A stretch of 64,000 nucleotides of DNA from Hungatella hathewayi WAL-18680 (GTDB taxonomy: Bacteria > Bacillota > Clostridia > Lachnospirales > Lachnospiraceae). The notes under the pieces are model-generated. The model saw only the letters and a list, made by a program, of their open reading frames with translations. It was not told the origin of the DNA and did not search any database. Location: assembly GCF_000235505.1 (NCBI RefSeq), contig NZ_JH379027.1:124001-188000 (forward strand), given 5' to 3'. Positions 1 to 9,321 of this stretch are shown here, piece after piece (within the stretch, counting starts at the first letter, position 1; each line of letters opens with the position of its first letter). A program made the position numbers and the translations under genes.

Positions 1-3
1 TCT

Positions 4-10
4 ACCTCCT
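4..10 (-). promoter_or_regulatory. Ribosome binding site of an off-window gene
   Basis: Read on the minus strand this is AGGAGGT, a full Shine-Dalgarno sequence. The start codon it serves would lie just beyond the left edge, so another minus-strand gene of the conjugation module begins there. Inference from the motif only. Confidence 0.5.
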
Positions 11-173
11 TGTGTGTTAAATAATAGTTGGTTTACGGGCTGCGGCAATCAGTAACCGGCATCACCTCACTTTTCATAGCGGAGAGCAGTACCGCCCTGC
101 TTTCATCTGGTAAAGCAGCCAGATATGTTCTTTACACCACTCCGCGGCAGTCATATAGGATGAGAATGAATGT

Positions 174-201
174 ATAGGCGTCCCGATGCCGGAACGCCTA
201 T
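174..201 (-). terminator. Hairpin after the VirB4-like gene
   Basis: Two 11-base arms (174-184 and 191-201) pair with one G-U-type mismatch around a 6-base loop, just past the VirB4 stop. There is no clear U tract on either strand, so it may be an mRNA-stabilising or weakly terminating hairpin. The rest of 1-205 shows no convincing gene; a 26-codon minus-strand ORF (74-154) lacks a ribosome site. Confidence 0.4.
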
Positions 202-205
202 GAAG

Positions 206-3200
206 CTACTGTAATATAAGGTTTTCCTTCCTCTTGCGGTCAACAAGCTCCTTCAACTCCCGCCTGTCCGTTGTAATCAGTTCCTTTTCCAGATGACTGG
301 CCTTAAATTCCACCATAATATTATTGTTATTGGTGCTGATTAATCCGTGTCCCCGTTCAAAGTGCGTTACCTCCATGGTTTCGGCGTCTGACAGGTGCAA
401 AGATTCCTGTACGCGCATGGCCTCATCGTCCTCCAGGTTCAGAATGATTTTAGTCTTAGAGTTGTTGATAATGCCCTTTCCGAACCGTCCTTCGTCCAGA
501 TTAAAAAAGTCGTTTAAGTCCTGGCTGGCACAGACCGCAGAACCGCCATAACCGCGTATGGTTTTAAATATTTCCAGTATAAAATCACCGGCCAGCCGCG
601 TACCCGTAGCGCCGGCGCCGGAAAGAAGCTGCCAACACTCGTCAATGAAAATAGCCTTCTCCTCCGTCCTGTTTTCCTTGGCCCTGTCCCATACGAAATC
701 AAGCGCCACGAACATTCCCACCGCCAGCATGTCCCCTGTAAGGGAAGAAATGTCTAATACCGTATACTTGTTGTCTAAGGATACGTTGGTGGGCTGGTTA
801 AAGCTGCGGGCAGAGCCATTTACAAGGCGGTTGATGATGTTTGCCAGGCGCCTTGTATCCTGGGACTGTTTAAGAAGCTCATATAATTCCCCCAGAATTG
901 GCATTTCCCGATAGTTACCCGGCCGTTTTGGATCCTCCAGAGAAGCATTATCATGGGTAATGCCTCTGGCGTTGTAGGTGCGTATCAGCGCATCGTCTAA
1001 GAGCTGCCGTTCCTCGTGGGTCATATCGGGAATCAACAGGCTGAAAAAAATATGCAGCCGCTGGATTTTGGCAGCCAGCTCCGACAGGTGGATACTTGGA
1101 CCATCCAGTAAGTCATTAACTGTGTGGTCGATCCGCCGGATCTCCATGATATTGATACAGTGGGGGCTGGCCGGAGAAATCTGGATAAACTCCCCGCCTA
1201 CATTGGCGCAGGCCCGGTGAAACTCATGGGCTTTAAGAGGAGCCAGAATAAAGACCTGAATCCCCTTCCGTCTCATTCTCAAAGCCATGAGCTGCATGGT
1301 AAAGGTTTTGCCTGCCCCGCTGGTGCCAAGAATCGCTATATTGGCATTTTTATATACTGCGCTGTTAAAAATATCCGCAATAATAAGAGAACTGTTATAT
1401 TTATTTACCCCCAGCAAAATGCCATTATCATCACACATTTCATAGCTGGTAAAGGGGTAGCAGCTTGCGGCGCCCTCTGTCAGAAGGTTGCGTTTACTCT
1501 GTTCATACAGCTTTTTCTCCATAGCCGCTAATGGCAGAGAGGTAAGAAACGCCTGCTCCTCCCTGAAGTGGCATGTATTGACGCGCATATCCTGGGAGAG
1601 CAGCAGCTTCTTCATTTCACTGACCTTCCATTCCAGATCATCTTCACTGTGGGCGGTAATGGTAATCAGCAGATTCAGGAAATAAAAGTCCTCATTGCCG
1701 GATAACCCCTCTTTTAAAAAGTAACCGCTGCGGATCGCGCCGTCGATACTGTCAAAATCCGTGTTGGTATCGCTGGCGTCCTTTAGCTTGGAGCGGTTAA
1801 TACGAAGCTGCTGTCCCACCTTCTGGACAATCCTCTCTTTGGGCTGACGGGTAAGAAACATATCTAAGTCAATTCCGTCACCGGCGTTCACAATGAGGCT
1901 AAGCCATCCCGCAGGAACCTGCGGTTTAAAGCCGTCAGAGGGAATCAGCAGGTAGGAGTAATAAAGACCATCAATACAGACAGAGCGGCTGCGGGTGAAG
2001 TCTATGCTGGACGGCGCGAAAAATTCATTAGCAGGAATGCGGTCAACATCGCTTTCCCGCCCATTTTCCATGTACTTTGCAATTACCTCCTGCACCCGCT
2101 CAGAAAGCGGCTTAACGGCGCTCTCATTGCGGCACAGCAGGTTATAGAGGATATCCACGGTAAACTCGTCCTCACTGTCAGGTATGATAACCTCGTTCCC
2201 GCATTGCCGCAGGTAATTGGAAGCTGTGCGGACCGCGCTTTGTAAACACCCGATGGCTTCCCCCTCCTCCTCGGAGCGCTTGGTATTAGACCAGGGCTCA
2301 TACTCAAAGATAAGAAAAAAGCGGCGTGTAACAGCTTCACGGGAGCCAACCTGCTGTACAAATTTCAGGTAATCCTCCTGCATCAGCCGGCACTGTTCAT
2401 TGGTTTCCGTCGCCATCTCGCACCGCACCGCGTCCATATGGCGGGAAATGTCCGCCCGGCGGGTCAGAACCTTAAACTGCAGCTTAACCGGACTGATTTT
2501 TAAGTAGGAGATGAAGGAATAGATAATACTCCGTTGTTCCCTGGCGCTTCTCAGCATAAAGTTGATAGGCACAACTTCAACCACCTTGATATAGCGGTGA
2601 TCCTTGGTATAAATAATGCCGTTTTCAATCTTGGTGATTGGAAAATAGTCAGCCACAGGATTCAAGCAGGAAAATGCTGGTTCCTGGGTGCGGGCAGCTT
2701 TCTTTAAGTGAGGCCTTTGTTTGCCATGATGTTTCTGTTTATCAGGCTTTGACTTTACGGTCCTTTTCCGCTTAACCCCTTTGCAGGGCCGCAGCTTTTG
2801 CTTTATCTTATATTCTCGTATTTCATCAAATTCTGCCGGAAAATCAGAATCAGCCAGGGTGCGGCGCTTTTTCTCCATGCTTCCTTTTGCGGATTTTTGG
2901 GCCTTTGCAGTCCTATGATCTTTCATGGATTTAGCGGCCCTTACCCGCTTTTGCTTTTCCAATTTTTGCTTTTCCGATTTGGGAGAGACAGTATCATTGG
3001 AAGTCTCTTTCCCCACAACCCGCCGGTTCTTTAAAAATTTAAGAAATATCATTAAAAAAGAGGACAGGCTTTCTCCAGATATGCCAATAAGGGCAAGGAG
3101 CGCCAGCGGCAGCGCGGTTAAACAAAGCACAATGATTCTGGCAGTCAGACCGAAAGGGAGGAACAGGAAAACCGGCAATCCGATGGCAAATGCCAGGATG

Positions 3201-3307
3201 CCGGCTTCAATCACGTTGCGCGCTTTAAACATACCGCCGAAAAAAGTACCGGTTTCCACGAAATTCGGCGGTATAATATAAGTATCGTGGTCATTCTGAT
3301 TGTTCAT
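206..3307 (-). CDS. VirB4-family conjugation ATPase fused to a PrgI-like membrane domain
   Basis: This should be the ATPase that powers the type IV secretion channel during conjugation. In the 1033-residue reading, two hydrophobic segments lie within about residues 25-80 and resemble the small PrgI protein. A strikingly Lys/Arg-rich linker of about 100 residues follows, then the VirB4 core. Walker A (GTSGAGKT) is near residue 661 and Walker B (KAIFIDECWQ) near 884. The reading frame is open back to 3391, but that would overlap the upstream gene; the ATG at 3307 has GAGG six to seven bases upstream and is preferred. It is the last gene seen in a minus-strand T4SS cluster. PrgI is usually a separate gene, so the fusion and basic linker are unusual. 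Function is well supported by the ATPase motifs; the PrgI assignment is from topology and position. Confidence 0.9.
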   Translation of the reverse strand: MNNQNDHDTYIIPPNFVETGTFFGGMFKARNVIEAGILAFAIGLPVFLFLPFGLTARIIVLCLTALPLALLALIGISGESLSSFLMIFLKFLKNRRVVGKETSNDTVSPKSEKQKLEKQKRVRAAKSMKDHRTAKAQKSAKGSMEKKRRTLADSDFPAEFDEIREYKIKQKLRPCKGVKRKRTVKSKPDKQKHHGKQRPHLKKAARTQEPAFSCLNPVADYFPITKIENGIIYTKDHRYIKVVEVVPINFMLRSAREQRSIIYSFISYLKISPVKLQFKVLTRRADISRHMDAVRCEMATETNEQCRLMQEDYLKFVQQVGSREAVTRRFFLIFEYEPWSNTKRSEEEGEAIGCLQSAVRTASNYLRQCGNEVIIPDSEDEFTVDILYNLLCRNESAVKPLSERVQEVIAKYMENGRESDVDRIPANEFFAPSSIDFTRSRSVCIDGLYYSYLLIPSDGFKPQVPAGWLSLIVNAGDGIDLDMFLTRQPKERIVQKVGQQLRINRSKLKDASDTNTDFDSIDGAIRSGYFLKEGLSGNEDFYFLNLLITITAHSEDDLEWKVSEMKKLLLSQDMRVNTCHFREEQAFLTSLPLAAMEKKLYEQSKRNLLTEGAASCYPFTSYEMCDDNGILLGVNKYNSSLIIADIFNSAVYKNANIAILGTSGAGKTFTMQLMALRMRRKGIQVFILAPLKAHEFHRACANVGGEFIQISPASPHCINIMEIRRIDHTVNDLLDGPSIHLSELAAKIQRLHIFFSLLIPDMTHEERQLLDDALIRTYNARGITHDNASLEDPKRPGNYREMPILGELYELLKQSQDTRRLANIINRLVNGSARSFNQPTNVSLDNKYTVLDISSLTGDMLAVGMFVALDFVWDRAKENRTEEKAIFIDECWQLLSGAGATGTRLAGDFILEIFKTIRGYGGSAVCASQDLNDFFNLDEGRFGKGIINNSKTKIILNLEDDEAMRVQESLHLSDAETMEVTHFERGHGLISTNNNNIMVEFKASHLEKELITTDRRELKELVDRKRKENLILQ

Positions 3308-3338
3308 TGATAACCTCATTTCTTCAGCCGTCAGGCAT

Positions 3339-4715
3339 TTATCCGATAATCCAGAAGGGGCCACCGGCAGCAGCCCGGCGGCTGGCTTCATTTAAAATAA
3401 TTGATAAATCCCAGAGCTGATTACTCCGTTTATAGCTGCCTGAGTCAGCTACCATAATTTTACCGTCCTGAACTCCCCGCAGAACAATAAAATGTCCTGA
3501 CGAGGTAAAATGTCCCTTAGCCATAATCGCCACCACCAGCTTTCCTTCCGACAGGGCGTCAATAATTCGCTGGGGTTCCGAAGCGCTGCAGCCGGAAACA
3601 GGAAGCCCCCAGGCTTTAGCTGCTCCCGGAACGAGCGCGTGGTAGGAGCCGCTGCCTTTGCACCAAAAACCGTTTTTATAGGCCCAATCCGCCATTTTTG
3701 CAGGGTCAACAATTTCATCGGTGAGAGAAGAAACCACAATCGCCATAGCGCTGGGGCCACAACCATAACTTCCAACATGGTCCGTCCCATAAGGTTTACC
3801 TGCGTATCGCTCGTCCATCTGGTTAAAATAGACAACCGGGGTGCCACCGTCCGCAAACCGGATATCCCCCAGAGAAGGAATACTGTTTCCGTTCCATGCT
3901 GACAGGTTTTGCAGCATACCATCCCCCAGAAAAAGGCTCAAATTGGAAGCATAATCAGCGGCCAGCTCCTTCTGTTCATCAGTCAGCTGAAAAACATTGT
4001 CCGCAAAATGAGCTTCCCCGTTGTAGGAAATGGTATAGACCATCCATTTTTCAGTGACCGTGCTTTTTTCGTTGGTATCAGGATCGGTCTCCTCCCTGTC
4101 CCGAAACTCCTCTTTCCGGGTAAAAGAATAAAAGTAGCTTTTATTTCTACGCAGCACAGCCTCCATATCGGATAGAGATATGGTTCTAAAATCTGAATTC
4201 CGTGCCGCACAATATTGTGATATGAATAAATTCGCGTTGTAAACCGGGGCGGAGGCGTAAGGATTATGTACCTCCATCTCATCACCGTCCGAAGCAGCAA
4301 AATCCGCATCTATGCGTGCCATCACATCGTCCAGCCCCTCACTTAGAATCTGATTGATGGAAAAGGTTATGTCATTTGCATTCTCAATGACCGCCTGTTC
4401 ATCATTCAGGACGGGAAGTCCATCGGTTCCGGAAGAGCCGGAGCCTGTCAAGCCGCCAAACAGCAGACCAGGGAGCATTAACACAAACAGAACCGGAAGC
4501 ATAACCAAGACAGCGATAGCCGCAACAATCTTACCGATATGCCTGCGTCCGGCCAGGACAGCGCCGACAGCGGCTCCGTATGGCCCGCCGACAGCGGCTC
4601 CTTTTGCGGCGGCTGATACGGCTTTTCCTGTTTTAATTGCCCCGTGTATCGCCTGCGCTGCTGGAGCTCCTGTCTCTACGGCTTCTGATAATCCATTTTT
4701 TTGTTCTTCAGCCAT
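3339..4715 (-). CDS. Membrane-anchored C39-like peptidase of the conjugation module
   Basis: The 458-residue protein has an Ala/Gly-rich N-terminus, one strong membrane segment (about residues 57-90) and a large outer part. The last 170 residues resemble the C39-like cysteine peptidase fold: the Cys lies in YGCGPSAMAIV, followed by a His in SGHFIVLRGV and an Asp in VADSGS. Gram-positive T4SS loci normally carry a wall-remodelling enzyme at this position, often with an NlpC/P60 or lysozyme domain. Here the domain is of the C39 type, so it could cut peptidoglycan cross-bridges or a protein; the substrate is not known. It starts one base after the upstream gene ends, with AGGACAGG-type ribosome site, so the genes are probably co-translated. 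Confidence 0.75.
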   Translation of the reverse strand: MAEEQKNGLSEAVETGAPAAQAIHGAIKTGKAVSAAAKGAAVGGPYGAAVGAVLAGRRHIGKIVAAIAVLVMLPVLFVLMLPGLLFGGLTGSGSSGTDGLPVLNDEQAVIENANDITFSINQILSEGLDDVMARIDADFAASDGDEMEVHNPYASAPVYNANLFISQYCAARNSDFRTISLSDMEAVLRRNKSYFYSFTRKEEFRDREETDPDTNEKSTVTEKWMVYTISYNGEAHFADNVFQLTDEQKELAADYASNLSLFLGDGMLQNLSAWNGNSIPSLGDIRFADGGTPVVYFNQMDERYAGKPYGTDHVGSYGCGPSAMAIVVSSLTDEIVDPAKMADWAYKNGFWCKGSGSYHALVPGAAKAWGLPVSGCSASEPQRIIDALSEGKLVVAIMAKGHFTSSGHFIVLRGVQDGKIMVADSGSYKRSNQLWDLSIILNEASRRAAAGGPFWIIG

Positions 4716-4716
4716 T

Positions 4717-5793
4717 CTATATCCTGTCCTTTCTCTGCGGGGGCGGCGGGAGCTTCTTTACAATAGATTCGTTGTATGCGATAGAGCCGTCCGACGCCAT
4801 GTATGGTGATTTCTCGACAGCATCGGCGGCGTACTGTTTATACCAGGAAGCCCCGTCCGCTGTCTGGATAGTGGTATAGCTCCCTGATGGAGCAGTGTAC
4901 TGGGCGGTATGATACATGCCAAAGGCAGCGCCCTCCGGGTATTCCTCTGAAACTTCGGTTCCGGTAATACGGCCGCCGCCAATCTCCACATCGGAGAAAG
5001 AAGGGATATGCTCTGCGCCTTCCCCCAAAGCGGCATAGCCCATATAAGATTGAAGGGCCTGGGCTGCCTTTTCTCCTGTCATGGAGCCGGAAGCTGCGAT
5101 ACTTCCAGTTGCAATGGAGCTGATTACGCTGTTGGCGAAGTTCCCGCCTTTACTGACAGAAGAAGCGAATATTTGACCGCCAATTCCGCCTGAATCTTTT
5201 CCAACGCCACCGATCCCGCCAGGCGTTCCGGTCTCGGAGGAACCAGTAGCCGCCCTGGCGGCTCCATTCTGTATGGACCGGCTGACAACACCAGCAAGCC
5301 CACCGCTCATGAACCCGCCCATAGCGCCTGCAGCTCCTGACTTGGAGCCTCTGACGGAATTAGTATGAGTGGAGCTGCTGCGTCCGCCCCCGAAATGACG
5401 GCTGGAGGCATTGCGGACTGTGGACAGTCCCTTTGTGGCAATCATGGCTTCCGCCAGCATACTTCCCCCGGTATGTCCCACGTTGACGCCCAGACTTGCC
5501 ATAAACGAATCTATCTTCTGGGATATTTTCAGGAAGCTGACCGCACACAAAAACCAGATCAGCACATTTCCAGCCACGGCTTCCTTCCCGGCCGAATCCA
5601 CCTGGGCCTGTACATCACTTTCGCTAATAGCGGCAAAAGCCGGTTGGCAGGATAAACAGACCAGCAGCGCTACCGCCAGGACGCCCACCAGAAACTTACA
5701 GACAGCCGGGCACATGGCCGCGTCATTGAAATTGCTCGCCTTCCCGCTCGTTATGAACCATAAAAAGCCCTTTCGGGCATACTCTTTTTTCAC
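4717..5793 (-). CDS. Gly/Ser-rich membrane protein of the conjugation module
   Basis: The 358-residue product has a hydrophobic segment at about residues 33-55 ending in QPAFAA, which looks like a late signal peptide. A second hydrophobic stretch follows (NVLIWFLCAVSFLKI). Then comes a long low-complexity Gly/Ser/Ala region rich in GG and SGG motifs, and a proline-rich basic tail. The start is GTG at 5793 with AGGAGG ten bases upstream. It sits between the VirB6-like gene and the peptidase gene. I do not recognise a defined family; position suggests a structural or channel-associated part of the T4SS, possibly the cytoplasmic or extracellular extension that is fused to VirB6/TrbL in other systems. 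Confidence 0.65.
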   Translation of the reverse strand: MKKEYARKGFLWFITSGKASNFNDAAMCPAVCKFLVGVLAVALLVCLSCQPAFAAISESDVQAQVDSAGKEAVAGNVLIWFLCAVSFLKISQKIDSFMASLGVNVGHTGGSMLAEAMIATKGLSTVRNASSRHFGGGRSSSTHTNSVRGSKSGAAGAMGGFMSGGLAGVVSRSIQNGAARAATGSSETGTPGGIGGVGKDSGGIGGQIFASSVSKGGNFANSVISSIATGSIAASGSMTGEKAAQALQSYMGYAALGEGAEHIPSFSDVEIGGGRITGTEVSEEYPEGAAFGMYHTAQYTAPSGSYTTIQTADGASWYKQYAADAVEKSPYMASDGSIAYNESIVKKLPPPPQRKDRI

Positions 5794-5808
5794 TGTAAAT
5801 AAACCTCC

Positions 5809-6519
5809 TTATACAGAGAGTGGATTGGCTATAAATGCGCCAACCATACTTGTAAAGAGCCGCAGGCACCAGGCGTTCATAATCAAAAGAAACACCTGTC
5901 CGCCCAACATACGGCACCATGACTTAAAAATGTTTGATGTAGCCTGGGCGGCTCCCATGGAAAAGGCCACAGGTGCAGTATAAACAAGCACTCCCAGCAG
6001 GATATAGCGCTCCGCAGCCTCAAAAAGCAGCTTTAAATAATTCCACGCCAGAATCAGCACCAGAACCAGGGTTATGAGAGCAACCGCGCCATTGGCGCAG
6101 ACGCCGATGATAATCAGCATTACGGAGTTAAAATCAGCAAAGCTCAGAGCCGGAAGTTCGGAATCCAAAATCCAGCCATAAGGGGTTCCCCCGATTTCTA
6201 GCACCGTATTGACAATATTATCCGAAAAGTATGCTAACAGGATAAAAAGAACGGACCGGATGGTGAGCTTTACCGGATCTTCTGCTTCGACTCCTGTGCC
6301 AAGTCCAAAGTTTTTAAAGAGCTGCCAGACCAGATTGAGCAGTATTAATCCGATGGATAAGGCCACAAATACGTGATACATGGTTTCGGCGGCGGGAAAA
6401 TAGCGCAGGAACACGGTCATATCGCAGCCAAGCGCACCTAAGACTGATGTAGTCACCAGGTCGAGGCCATTCATTACCTGTTCTGCAATCCATTCCACAA
6501 TGCCGTCTAAAATCCCCAT
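5809..6519 (-). CDS. VirB6/TrbL-like polytopic channel protein
   Basis: The 236-residue protein has about five or six hydrophobic segments, including VFVALSIGLILLNLVWQLF, a long run around ALITLVLVLILAWNYL, and LLGVLVYTAPVAF. The last part (GQVFLLIMNAWCLRLF) matches the usual VirB6/TrbL pattern of conserved aromatic and polar residues near the C-terminal membrane helix. It should form part of the inner-membrane channel. The ribosome site is GGGAG, and the gene lies 15 bases before the Gly/Ser-rich gene. Assignment is by topology, motif feel and context rather than by a catalytic signature. Confidence 0.75.
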   Translation of the reverse strand: MGILDGIVEWIAEQVMNGLDLVTTSVLGALGCDMTVFLRYFPAAETMYHVFVALSIGLILLNLVWQLFKNFGLGTGVEAEDPVKLTIRSVLFILLAYFSDNIVNTVLEIGGTPYGWILDSELPALSFADFNSVMLIIIGVCANGAVALITLVLVLILAWNYLKLLFEAAERYILLGVLVYTAPVAFSMGAAQATSNIFKSWCRMLGGQVFLLIMNAWCLRLFTSMVGAFIANPLSV

Positions 6520-6559
6520 AATAGAATCACTCCCTTCTAAAATTCACCCGGCACCGGAA

Positions 6560-6958
6560 TCAGCCGGTCCACTTTCCATCTGCGAAAAATGGGGTAATGT
6601 AAGCCATAATAAAACCCAACCCGTTTATGATGGCCCAGCTTAAACAGATACGTTTAAGCCACGCCCTGCTTTCGTCCACGGTTTTGCCGCTGCGGGAAAA
6701 GTTCATCATCAACAAAGCAACCGAGGCTGTTACAATAGCCGCCACGGTAGAGATAAGCACAATCTGGTTGTACACATCCTGCATGATTTCCTTGGCTTTT
6801 GTCCACACATCAGCCGCATAAGCGGGTTGGGAATACATGACGGATAAGCATACGGCCAGATAAGCGCAGTATGCCGCTTTCCGGACAGGGAAACGATACC
6901 TGCGCTTTCCCATCGGCTCGGGCGGTTTTGCTGTTTGGGATACAGTCATTTTTTTCAA
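6560..6958 (-). CDS. Small VirB2/TrbC-like membrane protein
   Basis: The 132-residue protein has a basic N-terminus, a signal-peptide-like segment ending near QPAYAADVW, and two further hydrophobic segments separated by a short basic loop. This is the VirB2/TrbC pilin-like topology, at the expected start of the T4SS operon. The only start with a well-placed ribosome site is TTG at 6958 (AGGAGG eight bases upstream); the ATG at 6949 would be 17 bases away. It is the first gene of the run that leads to VirB4, so a promoter probably lies in 6,960-7,060. A pilin role is inferred. Confidence 0.65.
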   Translation of the reverse strand: MKKMTVSQTAKPPEPMGKRRYRFPVRKAAYCAYLAVCLSVMYSQPAYAADVWTKAKEIMQDVYNQIVLISTVAAIVTASVALLMMNFSRSGKTVDESRAWLKRICLSWAIINGLGFIMAYITPFFADGKWTG

Positions 6959-7066
6959 TTTACTGACCTCCTAATTTGATTTTGAATACCTGTAAAATGG
7001 AAATGCCACATTGAGTAAAGGTTATCCCAACGCGGCATTTTCCTGGCGGTACAGCCATTTGGGCAT

Positions 7067-7093
7067 GAAAAAACACCTTTCGGAAAAGGTGTG
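7067..7093 (-). terminator. Intrinsic terminator upstream of the T4SS operon
   Basis: On the minus strand a CACACCTTTTCC-GAAAGGTG hairpin is followed by six Ts. It would end transcription of the two genes at 7190-8898 and separate them from the T4SS operon. Confidence 0.75.
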
Positions 7094-7189
7094 GATTCAG
7101 CCCGATTTAATTTTAGGTGCAAGTTTGAGCATATTCATTTTAACACATCGGGATTTACGGCGAAAGGGCAGAACTGTGCCAATGTTCTC

Positions 7190-7741
7190 TCAATCCTGTG
7201 CCAATTTTTTGCCATGGAGCTGATCCGGGAAAAATTGTTCCAGAATCGCCATACTGTCTTTGGCGGTATAGCCCCACAGGACTGAACTCAGTGCGTCGAT
7301 AGCTTCCCTTCGGCGCCGGTAATAGGTTCGGAAGCTGATATCACGGATATGTGGGCGCAGCTTTTCGATAATTTCGTCCACATTGCGAAGCTGCTGGGGG
7401 GATAAAAAGGAGTAGTACAGCAGCCAGTAAAAAGATTCTCCATTTTTGTGCTTTGTGCGGAGAAGATCAATGGCCGTATCCAGCAGCTTGAGCATTTTGT
7501 GGCTCTGTTCAATGCATTGGGCATGGTGTTCGATTGCGCTGCCGGTCAAATCCGCCCCGGCTAAGTAAATGGAATCCAAAAATTCTTCAACGGCGTTTCC
7601 GTATTCAATTTCAAATGTGTTGCGGACTTGCTGCACAGACAGTTCCAGGCTCCATACGACATCACGGTATTTTTTCAGAAGTGTCCAGGTATTGTGGTAC
7701 AGCGGGTTATCAGCATGATTCAGTTCATTCTTTTTTTTCAT
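7190..7741 (-). CDS. Unknown protein with a sigma/ArpU-like C-terminal helix-turn-helix
   Basis: The 183-residue protein is mostly alpha-helical with no membrane segment. Its C-terminal third (FRTYYRRRREAIDALSSVLWG) resembles the DNA-binding end of ArpU-type or sigma-70 region 4-like phage and ICE regulators. The ATG at 7741 is preferred over 7747 because AGGAGG is then eight bases away instead of two. The upstream gene stops at 7744-7746, so the ribosome site lies inside it and the two are translationally coupled. A regulatory role for the transfer operon is an inference. Confidence 0.55.
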   Translation of the reverse strand: MKKKNELNHADNPLYHNTWTLLKKYRDVVWSLELSVQQVRNTFEIEYGNAVEEFLDSIYLAGADLTGSAIEHHAQCIEQSHKMLKLLDTAIDLLRTKHKNGESFYWLLYYSFLSPQQLRNVDEIIEKLRPHIRDISFRTYYRRRREAIDALSSVLWGYTAKDSMAILEQFFPDQLHGKKLAQD

Positions 7742-7743
7742 TC

Positions 7744-8898
7744 TCATTTCCTCCTGGGTTCCATCTCCGCACAGGGAGAGAGCGTAAGTTCAAAGGTACA
7801 GACCTGTTTACCATCACCGCAGAGGACAGCCAGACCAATGCGGGATTCAGAAATTCCTCGTGCGCGGATTAGAGACTCTTCCATGCAGGCGTTTGATAAA
7901 GGATATAACTTATATTGGGATTTGGGACATTCAAAGCACGGAATCCCTTGTGCAGACAGGACTTTCGCCATCTGCCGGAGTATGATTTCAATGTGCGCTT
8001 TTGAAACGCTGGAAAGCTCATTTGAGACGCAGACATTATATTCCGGCACAGGCTGATTATCCCCGGATTCTGCTTCATCGGGCAGCTCCAGCTTAATATT
8101 CAGTATCATGGCAACCTCCTCTTTATCTATCATGACGTCTGATATCTGAAACATGGTGGATAAGTAGCTTTGAAGATAAATCACATTGCCATGGCGGCCA
8201 GGGAAGGTCAGCAGAGTGAGGTATTCCAGATCGGAAAGTCTTTTTAAGACCCGTCCAACAGTAGCTTTAGAGATCCCCCACCGGGCGGACAATTCCGTGT
8301 AAGTTACAAGAGGGTTTCCGGTGCCGTTTCTAATATAGACTACCGGACCGACATCAGAGCCGTCCACCTGCTCATCGTTGTAGACCGTAGAAATCCATAA
8401 GTCCAGCGCAATGTCCATTTCAGAGCAGCGGCTGGTACTTAAAAGCTCCATGGCCGTGGAGACAGGCATAAAAAAGAAGCCGGTGTCCTTTTGGCAGGGG
8501 CAATTATAATCCAGGACAGTATTATGCTTTTTCCAGTCCCGGATTTTATATTTGATTACCTTACCACGGTTAAGCTGCAGGAAGGATATCAGGTGGAGGC
8601 TTTGGAGCTTTTCCAGGATATTGACGGCCTGGTATTGGAAGCGGGTGCGGAACCATGCTGCCAGCTCTTTTGTGGTACAAATCCACTCGCCAGGGTAGAT
8701 GGTATAGCTGATCCCATCTATGTGGCGGTACGAGGTACGGAAATTGGCAAAATTACAGAGTACCACATAATGAAAAAGACCGGAGCCTTCACTTGCGCGA
8801 AAGCTTCGGTCATCCATAAGTGTACGGACAAATTGGCGGTATATCCGGCAGCGCGGATAGTCCACGATCTGCTTGATTTGAAGTTGATATTCTGACAT
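7744..8898 (-). CDS. Unknown winged-helix-type protein of the conjugative element
   Basis: The 384-residue product has no membrane segment. Residues about 90-120 (CTTKELAAWFRTRFQYQAVNIL) and about 200-240 (VTYTELSARWGISKATVGRVLK) both look like helix-turn-helix units. The second is a clear winged-helix pattern followed by LSDLEYLTLLTFPGRHGNVI as the wing. Such two-winged-helix proteins occur as plasmid replication initiators or as element regulators. Family not recognised. It has a GGAG ribosome site and overlaps the start region of the next gene. Probable job: control or replication of the element. Confidence 0.55.
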   Translation of the reverse strand: MSEYQLQIKQIVDYPRCRIYRQFVRTLMDDRSFRASEGSGLFHYVVLCNFANFRTSYRHIDGISYTIYPGEWICTTKELAAWFRTRFQYQAVNILEKLQSLHLISFLQLNRGKVIKYKIRDWKKHNTVLDYNCPCQKDTGFFFMPVSTAMELLSTSRCSEMDIALDLWISTVYNDEQVDGSDVGPVVYIRNGTGNPLVTYTELSARWGISKATVGRVLKRLSDLEYLTLLTFPGRHGNVIYLQSYLSTMFQISDVMIDKEEVAMILNIKLELPDEAESGDNQPVPEYNVCVSNELSSVSKAHIEIILRQMAKVLSAQGIPCFECPKSQYKLYPLSNACMEESLIRARGISESRIGLAVLCGDGKQVCTFELTLSPCAEMEPRRK

Positions 8899-9197
8899 AG
8901 ATTCTCCTTGTTAAAAAGTATAATTTGCGGTAATATGGGATAAGACTCAGGTGAACCTCGAACCTATCCTTTTCAACTATATTGTAAAACTGCTAATATT
9001 TTGCTAATACGACCAGCAAATATCATCAGCAGCGTGGTGGAACAAGGAGCGCTCTGGAAGAAAATAGAAGTTCAAAACCTTTGATTTTATTGGAACAGGA
9101 GAGACAACAGGGACTGTGCGATTTCCCTGTGGAAATGGACTTTTCAACTCCTAAGCGGTTGTTCAATCCTCACTATTTACAATTTCATTTGATATAC

Positions 9198-9274
9198 GCG
9201 CCAATAGCTCAGCTGGATAGAGCGTCCCCCTCCTAAGGGGAAGGCCGGGGGTTCGAATCCCTTTTGGCGCGCCA
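9198..9274 (+). tRNA. tRNA-Arg (anticodon CCU), intact, CCA encoded
   Basis: The acceptor arms GCGCCAA (9198-9204) and TTGGCGC (9264-9270) pair perfectly, the anticodon stem TCCCC/GGGGA pairs perfectly around loop CTCCTAA, and the T-loop is TTCGAAT. The T-stem has two G-U pairs. The discriminator is G9271, followed by encoded CCA. It stands between the conjugation module and the integrase module and is the likely attachment target or an element-borne tRNA. The stretch 8899-9197 before it has no supportable gene. Confidence 0.93.
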
Positions 9275-9283
9275 GATAATAAC

Positions 9284-9321
9284 GCCGAAAGCCTTTGTTT
9301 TCAAGGGTTTTCGGCTTTTTT
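9284..9321 (+). terminator. Terminator of tRNA-Arg
   Basis: Arms at 9284-9296 and 9303-9315 pair with two G-U-type mismatches and are followed by TTTTTT. A very similar hairpin follows the tRNA fragment near 19,600. Nothing else recognisable lies between here and 9507. Confidence 0.8.

Noticed and set aside
74-154. 26-codon minus-strand ORF between the VirB4 stop and the left edge
   Set aside because: No ribosome site, no recognisable similarity, and too short to support.
1488-1685. Plus-strand ORFs opposite the VirB4 gene and other long genes
   Set aside because: They are antisense shadows with no ribosome sites or family features.
3308-3391. Longer start of the VirB4-like protein
   Set aside because: It would overlap the upstream peptidase gene by 53 bases; GAGG before 3307 gives a better start.
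9040-9235. Open plus-strand frame running into tRNA-Arg
   Set aside because: No start codon with a ribosome site and it reads into the tRNA; probably chance.
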